A stretch of DNA of 64,000 nt from positions 85,071 to 149,070 of the forward strand of contig JAIXYZ010000009.1 of the NCBI GenBank assembly GCA_027489955.1, written 5' to 3'. Shown one piece after another: positions 51,624 to 59,443 of the stretch (positions within the stretch are counted from its first letter, which is position 1; each line of letters opens with the position of its first letter). This DNA is from Hyphomicrobiales bacterium. GTDB lineage: Bacteria > Pseudomonadota > Alphaproteobacteria > Rhizobiales > Beijerinckiaceae. The notes under the pieces are model-generated. The model was not told the DNA's origin, ran no database searches, and worked only from the letters and a program-made list of their open reading frames with translations. The position numbers were made by a program, and so were the translations under genes.

Positions 51624-52805
51624 TCATTTGTCCTTCTGGAGGGTGGCGGCGGCCTCGAACGTGGCGAGCGTCGTGCGCGACTTGCGCAGCGGCTTTGCGA
51701 TCTGGATGGCGACCTTGTCGCGCACCCGTCCGACCCGGCCGCGGGTCATTTCCATGTCGCCGCAGCGCAGCGTGACCATGCTGTCCGGCCGCTTGCCGAA
51801 CATGATCGTATCGCCGACCTCGAGCGCCAGCGCCCTGCGCAGCGGCATCTTCATCTCGTGCAGCACCGCGCGCACGGGAATGTTCGACTGCCAGACTTCC
51901 GTGGCGAAGTGGCTTTCCCAGATCGGGTCGCGGCCCAGCTTCTCGCCCATGAAGCTCTGGAGCAGCAGGTCGCGGATCGGCTCGATCGTGGCGTAGGGGA
52001 GCACCATGCGGATCATGCCGCCGCGGCCTTCCATGTCGACCCGCAGGCCGATCAGGATCGCCGCGTTGGCGGGCCGCGTGATGACCGCGAAACGCGGGTT
52101 GGATTCGATGCGCTCGACGATGAACTCCACCGGCGAAAGCGACTTGAACGCCGACTGGATCTCGCCGAGCACGACCTGCACCATGCGGCGGATGAGGCGC
52201 ACCTCGATGGAGGTGAAGGCGCGCGCGTCAGGCGCTCCGGCGCCGCTGAACCGGCGGCCGCCCAGCAGCAGGTCGAGCGTCGAATAGGCCAGCGACGGCT
52301 CCACCGTCATCAGCGCGAAATTCCCCCAGCCTTCCGCGCGCACGATGGCGAGCAGCGCCGGCAGCGGGATGGAGTTGAGGTAGTCGCCGAAGCGGACGGA
52401 GGTGATGCCGCCGAGCGTCACCTCGACATTGTCCGAGAAGAAGCTGCGCAGCGTCGAGGAGAGCAGCCGGACGATGCGGTCGAAGATGATCTCGAGCATC
52501 GGCAGGCGTTCGTGGGAGACGCGCCCGCTATCGGCGATCGCCCTGACGCCGCCGGCACCGCCGACGGCCGCCTGCTGGGCGACGAAGCCCATCGTCTGGT
52601 CGATTTCCTCCTGGTTGAGGACCCGGTCTCCGCCGATATCGACCATGGCGTGACCGGCTTCGCCGCCGATCATCTTCGCCCAGTCGGGCGGAAGCGGAGA
52701 CTGGTCGCCGGTCTGCTCGGTGAGCGCGCTGCGCCACTCGCGCGCCAGCGCGCGGTCGTCGGGCGACGGACCGGCCTGCGGGGATGGCGTGTCGGAGGCG
52801 CTCAC
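51624..52805 (-). CDS. fliM: Flagellar motor switch protein FliM
   Basis: 393-residue C-ring switch protein. The CheY-binding signature is LNQEEIDQTMGF, but begins at about residue 63 rather than near residue 6, so a roughly 55-residue disordered extension (SPQAGPSPDDRALAREWRSAL) precedes it. The middle domain (about 95-300) includes FMGEKLGRDPIWESHFATEVWQ, and a C-terminal SPOA-type domain ends with VGDTIMFGKRPDSMVTLRCGDMEMTRGRVGRV. It lies 12 bases after fliL and before the DUF6468-like gene. FliG and FliN are not in the window. Confidence 0.94.
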   Translation of the reverse strand: MSASDTPSPQAGPSPDDRALAREWRSALTEQTGDQSPLPPDWAKMIGGEAGHAMVDIGGDRVLNQEEIDQTMGFVAQQAAVGGAGGVRAIADSGRVSHERLPMLEIIFDRIVRLLSSTLRSFFSDNVEVTLGGITSVRFGDYLNSIPLPALLAIVRAEGWGNFALMTVEPSLAYSTLDLLLGGRRFSGAGAPDARAFTSIEVRLIRRMVQVVLGEIQSAFKSLSPVEFIVERIESNPRFAVITRPANAAILIGLRVDMEGRGGMIRMVLPYATIEPIRDLLLQSFMGEKLGRDPIWESHFATEVWQSNIPVRAVLHEMKMPLRRALALEVGDTIMFGKRPDSMVTLRCGDMEMTRGRVGRVRDKVAIQIAKPLRKSRTTLATFEAAATLQKDK

Positions 52806-52817
52806 GGGTTCGCTGCC

Positions 52818-53330
52818 TTACTGGACCAGGAGTTCCTTGAAGAGCACCGCGTCCACCTTGGCGGGGTGGACGGCGACGTTCACCCGCCGCAGCAGCTCTT
52901 CCTTGAGGCGGTAGACGCCGGCCGAGCCTTCCAGGTCGCTGGGGCGCAGCTCGCGCATGTAGACCTGGAACGTGTCCTCGATGCGCGGCAGGAGCGGCTG
53001 GATTTCCGGCACGATCTTCGGGTCCGAGACCTCCAGCGCGACCTTCAGCTTCATGTACCGCGCGCGCTCCTGGTTGGAGGCGATGGAGAGATTGATCGTC
53101 ATCTCCTTCATGTCGAGGAAGGCGACGGTCTTCTTGGGCGCGGCCGGCGTCGCGGCGGCGGCCTGCTCCTCGGCGGGCTTCTTCGGCTTGAGCAGCATGT
53201 AGGCGCCCGCGCCCCCGCCACCGAGGACCAGGAGCGCCGCGGCGGCGATCATGATGATCTTCTTCTTGCCGCCGCCGGCGGACTTGGCCCCGTCCTCGCC
53301 CTCGAGTTCCGGATCATCATTGGCGGCCAT
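52818..53330 (-). CDS. fliL: Flagellar basal body-associated protein FliL
   Basis: 170-residue single-pass membrane protein that supports stator function. The N-terminus is charged and cytoplasmic, TM is about residues 24-46 (KKKIIMIAAAALLVLGGGGAGAYMLL), and the periplasmic domain carries VAFLDMKEMTINLSIASNQERARYMKLKVALEVSD, the FliL pattern. It heads the leftward operon fliL-fliM-DUF6468-motE-like. A perfect CtrA-type box lies 76 bases upstream. Confidence 0.95.
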   Translation of the reverse strand: MAANDDPELEGEDGAKSAGGGKKKIIMIAAAALLVLGGGGAGAYMLLKPKKPAEEQAAAATPAAPKKTVAFLDMKEMTINLSIASNQERARYMKLKVALEVSDPKIVPEIQPLLPRIEDTFQVYMRELRPSDLEGSAGVYRLKEELLRRVNVAVHPAKVDAVLFKELLVQ

Positions 53331-53405
53331 GGCGGCTCTCGACCCTGCGATGTGACTTGCCGGGCGGCCGATTCCGCCCCTCGGGGCACCGTCGCGCGAA
53401 CAGGG

Positions 53406-53420
53406 TTAACGCGCCGTTAA
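53406..53420. promoter_or_regulatory. CtrA-type box upstream of fliL
   Basis: TTAA-CGCGCCG-TTAA is an exact TTAA-N7-TTAA match to the CtrA consensus, 76-90 bases upstream of the fliL ATG. In Caulobacter fliLM is CtrA-controlled, which fits. The other side faces flgF, whose own sigma-54 promoter lies 120 bases farther right. Confidence 0.7.
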
Positions 53421-53536
53421 GGAGGCAAATTCTGCCGGGTCGTTTCCGCCGGGTGGCACGGCCGGCGCTCCGGGCGGTGAAGGCCGGGTTTCGACAATCC
53501 ATTGATTTGGAACGGTTTATCGCGCCAGCGCCCGGC

Positions 53537-53552
53537 TGGCACGGCTGATGCA
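53537..53552 (+). promoter_or_regulatory. Sigma-54-type promoter of flgF
   Basis: TGGCACGGCTGATGCA has the -24 GG and -12 GC with the required 10-base spacing and differs from the consensus TGGCACG-N4-TTGCA at one base. The expected start is about position 53563, 84 bases before the flgF ATG, leaving a leader of that length. It predicts control by FlbD and sigma-54. Confidence 0.6.
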
Positions 53553-53646
53553 GGACAGAAGGCGCAATCGCCGCGCTGGGGAGCGTCGAGGGGATTGCGG
53601 GACGAGGGACCCGCCTGTGTCAGGGTCCCGGGAACGGGAGCGACCG

Positions 53647-54390
53647 ATGGAGAACGCAGTTCTTGTCGGCCTGTCGCGTCAGATCGCGCTGGCTCGCGAA
53701 CTGGACGTGATCGCCAACAACGTGGCGAACGTGCAGACGAACGGGTTCAAGGCCCGCTCGATGCGCTTCGAGGAATTCCTGCGCACCAACGCCCGCGGCG
53801 AAACCTTTCCGACGCCGGACAAGCGGGTGTCCTTCGTGGTCGACACCGGCACGCCCATCGACATGTCCACCGGCGCCATCGAGCGCACCGGCAACCCGCT
53901 CGACGCGGCGATCAAGGGCGACGGTTTCTTCGTGGTCCGCACGCCCACCGGCGAGCGCTTCACCCGCAACGGCTCGTTCGAGCTGAACAGCCGGGGCGAG
54001 ATGGTCAACAGCGACGGCCATACGCTCCTAGGCGAAAGCGGCCCCATCGCCTTCGGCCCGACCGAGACCGGGATCGCCATCGGCGCGGACGGCACCGTGA
54101 CGTCCAATCTCGGCCAGCGCGGCAAGATCCGGCTCGTGCGCTTCGACAATCCGCAGGTCCTGCGCAACGAAGGCCAGAACGTCTTCTCCGCCACCGTGGC
54201 GCCCCAGCCCGCCGGCACCGCCGCGCGGATCGAGGCCGGCGCCCTGGAGCGCTCCAACGTGAAGCCGATCCTCGAGATGAGCCGGCTGATCGAGGTGAAC
54301 CGCGCCTACACGTCGCTGGCGAACATGATCACCAAGGCCGACGAGCTCCGCCGCACCGCGATCCAGCGGCTGAGCGACACGACCAACTGA
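53647..54390 (+). CDS. flgF: Flagellar basal-body rod protein FlgF
   Basis: 247-residue proximal rod protein. The N-terminal rod motif is LVGLSRQIALARELDVIANNVANVQTNGFKA and the C-terminal helix RLIEVNRAYTSLANMITKADELRR. The ATG at 53647 is preceded by GGGAGCG. An 84-base leader separates it from the sigma-54-type promoter. It begins the operon flgF-flgG-flgA-flgH. Confidence 0.95.
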   Translation: MENAVLVGLSRQIALARELDVIANNVANVQTNGFKARSMRFEEFLRTNARGETFPTPDKRVSFVVDTGTPIDMSTGAIERTGNPLDAAIKGDGFFVVRTPTGERFTRNGSFELNSRGEMVNSDGHTLLGESGPIAFGPTETGIAIGADGTVTSNLGQRGKIRLVRFDNPQVLRNEGQNVFSATVAPQPAGTAARIEAGALERSNVKPILEMSRLIEVNRAYTSLANMITKADELRRTAIQRLSDTTN

Positions 54391-54406
54391 GCGAGGGACT
54401 GAAACC

Positions 54407-55198
54407 ATGCGCGCATTGCAGACTGCCGCGACGGGGATGATGGCCCAGGAACTCAACGTCCAGGTCATCTCCAACAACATCGCGAACCTTCGCACCACCG
54501 GCTTCAAGCGCCAGCGGGCCCAGTTCCAGGACCTGCTCTACGACACGCAGCGCCGTCCGGGCGCCGCCTCGTCGGACCAGGGCAACCAGGTTCCGGTCGG
54601 CATCAGCATCGGCTCGGGCGTGAAGACCGCGTCGACCCCGCGCGTCATGGCGCAGGGCAGCGTCACCCAGACCGAGAAGGACTTCGACCTCGCCATCCGC
54701 GGCGAAGGCTTCTTCCGCATCCGGCTGCCCGACGGGCGAACCGCCTATACCCGCGACGGCTCGTTCGAGACCGATTCCCAGGGCCAGCTCGTCACCAATG
54801 ACGGCTACCTGGTGGAGCCGGGCATCACGATCCCGCAGAACGCGCAGAAGGTGTCGATCAGCTCCCTCGGCCAGGTCCAGGTCCAGGTGCCGGGCCAGAC
54901 GGCTCCGCAGGATCTCGGCCAGCTCCAGCTCGCGCGCTTTGTCAACAAGGTCGGCCTGGAATCCATCGGCGACAACCTGTTCCTTGAGACCGCCTCCTCC
55001 GGCCCCGCCCTCGACGGGGCGCCCAACTCGGAAGGGTTCGGCAGCCTCCAGCAGGGCTATCTCGAAGACGCGAACGTCAACGCGGTGACCGAGATCTCCG
55101 CCCTCATCGCGGCCCAGCGCGCCTACGAGATGAACGCCCGCATCGTCACCGCCGCCGACCAGATGCTGTCGGCGACCACCCAGATGTTCCGGGGCTGA
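54407..55198 (+). CDS. flgG: Flagellar distal rod protein FlgG
   Basis: 263-residue distal rod protein. The rod motif is ALQTAATGMMAQELNVQVISNNIANLRTTGFKRQRAQFQDLLYD; the C-terminus ends NAVTEISALIAAQRAYEMNARIVTAADQMLSATTQMFRG, as in FlgG. It starts 16 bases after flgF. Confidence 0.97.
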   Translation: MRALQTAATGMMAQELNVQVISNNIANLRTTGFKRQRAQFQDLLYDTQRRPGAASSDQGNQVPVGISIGSGVKTASTPRVMAQGSVTQTEKDFDLAIRGEGFFRIRLPDGRTAYTRDGSFETDSQGQLVTNDGYLVEPGITIPQNAQKVSISSLGQVQVQVPGQTAPQDLGQLQLARFVNKVGLESIGDNLFLETASSGPALDGAPNSEGFGSLQQGYLEDANVNAVTEISALIAAQRAYEMNARIVTAADQMLSATTQMFRG

Positions 55199-55203
55199 CC
55201 GCC

Positions 55204-56178
55204 ATGATGCGCATCGCTCTCGCCGCCATCGCCAAGATCGCCCTCCTCGCCGCCATGGGCCAGGCTCTCGCGGAGCCCGTCCTGCGCGCCGAGACCCGCG
55301 TCCATCGCGACGTCGTCACCCTCGGCGACCTCGTCGAGGGCGCCGATCCGAAGATCGCGTCGCTGCCGCTGTTCGGCGCGCCCAAGCTGGGCGAAACCGG
55401 CACCATCCAGACCCCGCGCGTGCTCGCCGCCCTGCGGCCCTTCGGCCTCGACGAGATCGAGGTCGGCGGCATCACGCAGATCGTGGTCGTCCGCCCGGCC
55501 CGGCGCATCGGCGCCGCGGACATCGAGGCGGCGGTGCAGGCGGCTCTGTCGGCCCGGCTCGGGCGCGACGCCTCCAACCTGTCGCTGATCTTCGACGGGC
55601 CGATCCCCGCCATGGCGCTGCCTGTCTCCATCGACGGCCCCCTGAAGGTCGAGGACATGGCCCACGATCCCCGCGGCCGCCGCATCGCGGCCAATCTCGC
55701 GGTCGCTGCCGCCGACGGCAGCCAGCGCCGCGCCTTCCGCATCGCCGGAGCCGTGGTGGAGACGGCGCCCGTCGCGGTGCTCGCCCGCGCCGTGGGCCGC
55801 GGCGAAACGATCGCCCCCGGCGACGTCACGATCGAGAAGCGCCCCCGCGACATGGTGCCGGCCGACGGCGTCGCCGACGTCAAGGACGCCATCGGGCTCG
55901 TGGCCAGGCGCGCTCTCGGCGCCGGAGGCCTGGTGCGGGTCGCCGACCTCGCCAAGCCGGAGGTCGTCCAGCGCGGCGAAGTCGTCACCGTCGTCTACGA
56001 GTCCTCGGGACTGGTCATCACCACCCGCGGCAAGGCCGGCGAGACCGGCGGCGTGGGCGACACGATCCCGGTCCAGAACATCCAGTCCAAGCGCATGCTG
56101 CAGGGAACGATCACCGGTCCCGGCCGCGTCTCCATCACCTCGCCCACCCCCGGGCCGCTCGCGTCCTACGCCCGCTGA
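55204..56178 (+). CDS. flgA: Flagellar P-ring assembly chaperone FlgA
   Basis: 324-residue periplasmic chaperone for the P ring. A signal peptide is at residues 1-22 (cleavage after AEP region) and the C-terminal SAF-type region contains VVAVLARAVGRGETIAPGDVTIEKRPRDMVPA and GALVRVADLAKPEVV. It is longer than E. coli FlgA through an N-terminal domain (about residues 25-175). Either of two adjacent ATGs may start it. It lies five bases after flgG. Confidence 0.93.
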   Translation: MMRIALAAIAKIALLAAMGQALAEPVLRAETRVHRDVVTLGDLVEGADPKIASLPLFGAPKLGETGTIQTPRVLAALRPFGLDEIEVGGITQIVVVRPARRIGAADIEAAVQAALSARLGRDASNLSLIFDGPIPAMALPVSIDGPLKVEDMAHDPRGRRIAANLAVAAADGSQRRAFRIAGAVVETAPVAVLARAVGRGETIAPGDVTIEKRPRDMVPADGVADVKDAIGLVARRALGAGGLVRVADLAKPEVVQRGEVVTVVYESSGLVITTRGKAGETGGVGDTIPVQNIQSKRMLQGTITGPGRVSITSPTPGPLASYAR

Positions 56179-56200
56179 TCCAGTCGAAAGAGTCAGAGCC

Positions 56201-56950
56201 ATGTCGAAGATCATCCTCCGGACCGCTCTCCTGGGCCTCGTGGCCGTCTCCCTCGGCGCCTGCGGCGCGGCGGACCGCCTGGCCAATGTCGGCCGCGTGC
56301 CCACGCTCTCGGCGGTGGACGACCCCACGGCGCAGCCCGGCTACAAGCCCGTCAGCCTGCCCATGCCGCATCCCGAGCCCGCCAGCTTCCAGGCCAACTC
56401 GCTCTGGCGCAGCGGCTCGCGCGCCTTCTTCAAGGACCAGCGCGCCAAGCAGGTGGGCGACCTCGTCACGGTGCGCGTGCGCGTCACCGACAAGGCCAAC
56501 ATCGCCAACACGACGAAGCGCGCCCGCACCAACGGCGAGGATTTCGGCGTCGAGAACGCCTTCGGCTTCGAGAACAAGAGCGACAAGTTCCTGCCGGACG
56601 GCGCGGTGCCCGGCTCGCTCTTCAAGACGGATTCCAATTCGTCCAGCTCCGGCACCGGCTCCGTCACCCGGTCCGAACAGCTGGTGACGAACGTCGCCGC
56701 CATCGTCACGCAGGTCCTACCGAACGGGAACCTTGTGGTGGAAGGCAAGCAGGAGATCCGGGTCAATTTCGAGATCCGCGAGCTCATCGTCGCCGGCGTG
56801 ATTCGCCCGGAGGACATCGAGAGCGATAACACGATCGACTCCACCAAGATCGCACAGGCCCGCATCGCCTATGGCGGCCGCGGCCAGATCTCGGACGTGC
56901 AGCAGCCCCGCTACGGGCAGCAGGTCATGGACATCCTCCTGCCCTTCTGA
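56201..56950 (+). CDS. flgH: Flagellar L-ring lipoprotein FlgH
   Basis: 249-residue outer-membrane L-ring subunit. The lipobox is LGAC at about residues 19-22 (cleavage before C), followed by a linker and a beta-rich domain with SLWRSGSRAFFKDQRAKQVGDLVTVRVRVTDKANI and RNVAAIVTQVLPNGNLVVEGKQEIRVNFEIREL. It lies 22 bases after flgA and is followed by a terminator. Confidence 0.95.
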   Translation: MSKIILRTALLGLVAVSLGACGAADRLANVGRVPTLSAVDDPTAQPGYKPVSLPMPHPEPASFQANSLWRSGSRAFFKDQRAKQVGDLVTVRVRVTDKANIANTTKRARTNGEDFGVENAFGFENKSDKFLPDGAVPGSLFKTDSNSSSSGTGSVTRSEQLVTNVAAIVTQVLPNGNLVVEGKQEIRVNFEIRELIVAGVIRPEDIESDNTIDSTKIAQARIAYGGRGQISDVQQPRYGQQVMDILLPF

Positions 56951-57013
56951 CCCGTCTCGACCCGTCCCGGCGGCCGGTCCACGCTCCCCACGTTCAGGAC
57001 CTGTCGCCACAAC

Positions 57014-57049
57014 GCGGCCCCGGCGCTCCCGCCGGGGCCGCTTCTCGTT
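57014..57049 (+). terminator. Terminator after flgH
   Basis: GCGGCCCCGGC and GCCGGGGCCGC form an 11-bp stem with a six-base loop, followed by TTCTCGTTC. It begins 64 bases after the flgH stop and ends 10 bases before the end of the convergent GST gene, so it may act in both directions. Confidence 0.75.
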
Positions 57050-57058
57050 CGCGCTCCG

Positions 57059-57691
57059 TCAGGCCGCCGCCCTGGCACTCTCCTCCCGGGCGTCCACGCG
57101 CTGGACGGCAGGGCGAGCCGAGACGCGCGCCTGGTGCGCGACGTAATGCGGATAGGGATCGGTCGGCATGCCGATCAGCGAAGCCCACCGGAAGAAGGGC
57201 GTCAGATAGGCATCGCACACGCCGAACCGGTCGCCGATCGCATAAGTCCGCCCGGCGAGCCGGCCATCGATCTGACGGAAGAGTTCGTCCAGCCGCGCCC
57301 GGCGGCTCGCGACGAGTTCGGCCTGCGCGGATTCGCTCGCCACCAGCCTCCCGGCGCCGAAGATGGCTGCGAACGCCGAGTGGACCTCGCTCGAGAGAAA
57401 TCCGAGCAGGGACAGGGCCTCCGCCCGCGCCAGCGGCTCGGTCGGCAGCAGCCCGGCCTGGGGCGCCTGGTCGGCGATATAGGTGAGGATCGCGACGTTC
57501 TGGGTGATCCTGACGCTGCCCGATTCCAGGACGGGCACCTGCGCCAGTGGGTTGATGGCGCGGAACTCGGGCGTGAGGTGATCGCCCTTCGCGAAGTGGA
57601 CGGGACGCACCGCATAGGGAAGGCCCGACTCCTCCAGGAGGATATGGGCGGCGATCGAGCAGGCACCGGGGCAATAGTGAAGAACGAGCAT
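57059..57691 (-). CDS. Glutathione S-transferase family protein
   Basis: 210-residue GST-fold protein. The N-terminal thioredoxin-like domain reads MLVLHYCPGACSIAAHILLEESGLPYAV, with a Cys/Ser pair at the GSH site typical of beta-class or GstB-like enzymes; INPLAQVPVLESGSVRITQNVAILTYIAD carries the cis-Pro and the SES/NVAI GSH-binding elements. The helical C-domain contains IGDRFGVCDAYLTPFF. I chose the Met at 57691 for the domain start. It is divergent from an HxlR-type regulator 89 bases away, which likely controls it. Confidence 0.85.
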   Translation of the reverse strand: MLVLHYCPGACSIAAHILLEESGLPYAVRPVHFAKGDHLTPEFRAINPLAQVPVLESGSVRITQNVAILTYIADQAPQAGLLPTEPLARAEALSLLGFLSSEVHSAFAAIFGAGRLVASESAQAELVASRRARLDELFRQIDGRLAGRTYAIGDRFGVCDAYLTPFFRWASLIGMPTDPYPHYVAHQARVSARPAVQRVDAREESARAAA

Positions 57692-57715
57692 GACGCTTCT
57701 CCGGGATGGAACGAC

Positions 57716-57754
57716 ACGGTATAAATCTGAAACTAGATATCGTTTTGCAATAAG
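57716..57754. promoter_or_regulatory. Promoter/operator region between GST and HxlR genes
   Basis: The 89-base gap is A+T-rich against its surroundings. It includes TATAAAT and AAAC-TAGATATC-GTTT, a short inverted repeat with 8-base spacing that could be the HxlR operator. The arms are only four bases long, so this is a weak candidate; the palindromic GATATC inside is off-centre. Confidence 0.35.
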
Positions 57755-57780
57755 GCACCGATTTGTGGCATACTGACAGG

Positions 57781-58218
57781 ATGGATACCTACGATATCGA
57801 TGCGAACCTGCCGCCGGTTTCCGGCGCATCCTGCCGCGTCCGGATACGGGAGACCGTCGACATCATCGCCAACAAATGGGCGGTGCCGGTCATCCTGGAA
57901 TTGTCGGGAGCGCAGGAACCGGTGCGCTTCACCGGCCTGTTCCGGGCCATCCCGGACATCACGCAGAAGGAACTGACCCGTCAGCTGCGGGAACTGGAGG
58001 CATCGGGCCTCGTCACCCGCACGGTCCATCCCGTGGTCCCGCCGCGGGTGGAATACGAGCTCACGGAGCTGGGGCGTTCGCTGGAGCCGGTGCTGATCGC
58101 GCTCGGGCGCTGGGCGGCCCTGCACGGCGACCGCATGGCGGAGCATCGGGCCGCCGCGACAGGCACGACGGCAAAGGGGGCGACGATCGCCGCCCCGGCT
58201 GTTCAGTCGTCGCGGTAG
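57781..58218 (+). CDS. HxlR-family winged-helix transcriptional regulator
   Basis: 145-residue DNA-binding protein. The HxlR pattern is CRVRIRETVDIIANKWAVPVILEL, then RFTGLFRAIPDITQKELTRQLRELEASGLVTRTVHPVVPPRVEYELTELG. C18 sits at the position of the redox-sensing Cys in HxlR-type repressors of thiol stress. The ATG at 57781 follows an A+T-rich 89-base gap shared with the divergent GST gene, the usual regulator-target layout. The 3' end overlaps the convergent dksA gene by 16 bases. Confidence 0.88.
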   Translation: MDTYDIDANLPPVSGASCRVRIRETVDIIANKWAVPVILELSGAQEPVRFTGLFRAIPDITQKELTRQLRELEASGLVTRTVHPVVPPRVEYELTELGRSLEPVLIALGRWAALHGDRMAEHRAAATGTTAKGATIAAPAVQSSR

Positions 58219-58622
58219 ACGCGCTCGTTACGCTCGTGGCGCTCCTGCGCCTCCAGCGACAGCGTCGCGATCGGCCTCGCCTCGAGCCGCTTCAGCGAGA
58301 TGGGCTCGCCGGTCTCCTCGCAATAGCCGTACGACCCGTCCTCGATCCGCGACAGCGCGGCGTCGATCTTGGCAATGAGCTTGCGCTGCCGGTCCCTCGC
58401 CCGCAGCTCGATGGCGCGGTCGGTTTCGGACGACGCGCGGTCGGCCAGGTCGGGATGATTCTCGTTCTCGCTCTGGAGCGCCGAGAGCGTCTCCTTCGCT
58501 TCCTTCAGGATGTCGTCCTTCCATGCGAGCAGCTTGCGACGGAAATATTCCCGCTGGCGCTCGTTCATGAAGGGCTCGTCGTCGGACGGTCGGTAGGTGG
58601 CGTCGATGACGATATGCGGCAT
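58203..58622 (-). CDS. dksA: RNA polymerase-binding protein DksA
   Basis: 139-residue DksA. The coiled-coil hairpin region (about residues 25-90) includes FRRKLLAWKDDILKEAKETL and the acidic-tip-like DLADRASSETDRAIELRARDRQ. The zinc-finger region reads YGYCEETGEPISLKRLEARPIATLSLEAQERHER: of the four zinc cysteines of E. coli DksA, only the first is kept. This is the form I recall from alphaproteobacterial DksA. It binds the secondary channel of RNA polymerase with ppGpp. A start at Met19 is possible. Confidence 0.92.
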   Translation of the reverse strand: MPHIVIDATYRPSDDEPFMNERQREYFRRKLLAWKDDILKEAKETLSALQSENENHPDLADRASSETDRAIELRARDRQRKLIAKIDAALSRIEDGSYGYCEETGEPISLKRLEARPIATLSLEAQERHERNERVYRDD

Positions 58623-58824
58623 GGGTGGACCTTAATCTCCGGTCGTCCTGGTAGCCCCGTCTAAAGCCTTCGCCCGTAATCCCCCCTGGGCGTCGGCGGC
58701 CCCTCTATATCCCTCAACATCACCGGGAACAACGCGGGAAATGCAGCGACGCAGCGCCGCTCCACAACCCGTGATCGCCGCGATTTTCACAAGCGGAGCG
58801 GGAACTGCCGTAAGGGAAGGATAT

Positions 58825-59247
58825 TCAGCCGGACGCGCGCTGCAGCTTGGCGAGCTCGACCTGCGCACGCAGCTCGATCTGGCCCACGATGTCGTCCAGG
58901 CGCGGATCGCCGGAGAAGGCGGGACGCTGCCCGAGCCGATGGGCCAGGCGCAGCAACTCGCCGGCCGGAACCCGGCCAGACAGCAGCGCGGCCTTCAGGC
59001 GGTCGAGTTCGTCGAGGATTTCCCGCCCGTGCTGGACCGTGCGCCGCTTGCGCTCCTGGGGATCGTCGCCGATCTGGAGAGCCAGCAAGGCATCCATGCT
59101 CTGGGTCGAGGCGACCGACGTCGTGCTCGACGCCCTCGCCCCGGCCGAAGCGCTGTCGGGTTGGAAGGTCTGCCCGCTTGCCGCGGGCCGGCGCGACGTC
59201 GACGCGGCATTGGCGCGCGCGACATTCGCCTTGGGATCCACCAGCAT
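58825..59247 (-). CDS. fliX: Flagellar assembly regulator FliX
   Basis: 140-residue protein matching FliX: a disordered Ala/Ser-rich N-terminus (residues about 1-48), then TQSMDALLALQIGDDPQERKRRTVQHGREILDELDRLKAALLSG and, at the end, DPRLDDIVGQIELRAQVELAKLQ. In Caulobacter FliX controls FlbD, the activator of sigma-54 flagellar promoters, in response to basal-body assembly. The ATG at 59247 has AGGAGA upstream. It is divergent from flgI, a typical arrangement, with a CtrA-type box 41 bases upstream. Confidence 0.88.
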   Translation of the reverse strand: MLVDPKANVARANAASTSRRPAASGQTFQPDSASAGARASSTTSVASTQSMDALLALQIGDDPQERKRRTVQHGREILDELDRLKAALLSGRVPAGELLRLAHRLGQRPAFSGDPRLDDIVGQIELRAQVELAKLQRASG

Positions 59248-59287
59248 CACGCGGTCTCCTGCGTGCCGCCACCTTCCCGGCTTATGG

Positions 59288-59302
59288 TTAACGAGGCGTG
59301 AA
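59288..59302. promoter_or_regulatory. Candidate CtrA-binding box upstream of fliX
   Basis: TTAA-CGAGGCG-TGAA matches TTAA-N7-TTAA at seven of eight positions and shares its ATGGTTAACGAG flank with the flgB/fliO box. It lies 41-55 bases upstream of the fliX start. Confidence 0.45.
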
Positions 59303-59394
59303 TAAGGCGGCAGAAACTGCCGGGCGGCACAAATGGCTCCGGTGGCGGTTGCCGGAGAATGAAGACAATTCAAGCATTTGCATGAAGTTCGGGT

Positions 59395-59410
59395 TGGCAC
59401 GGTCCTCGCT
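59395..59410 (+). promoter_or_regulatory. Sigma-54-type promoter of flgI
   Basis: TGGCACGGTCCTCGCT has GG-N10-GC spacing and differs from TGGCACG-N4-TTGCT at one base. The expected start is about 59421, 23 bases before the flgI ATG. Spacing and gene class both fit a late (class III) flagellar promoter. Confidence 0.6.
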
Positions 59411-59443
59411 ACTCCTCCTGGGAGTGAGAACCGGAACGTGCCC

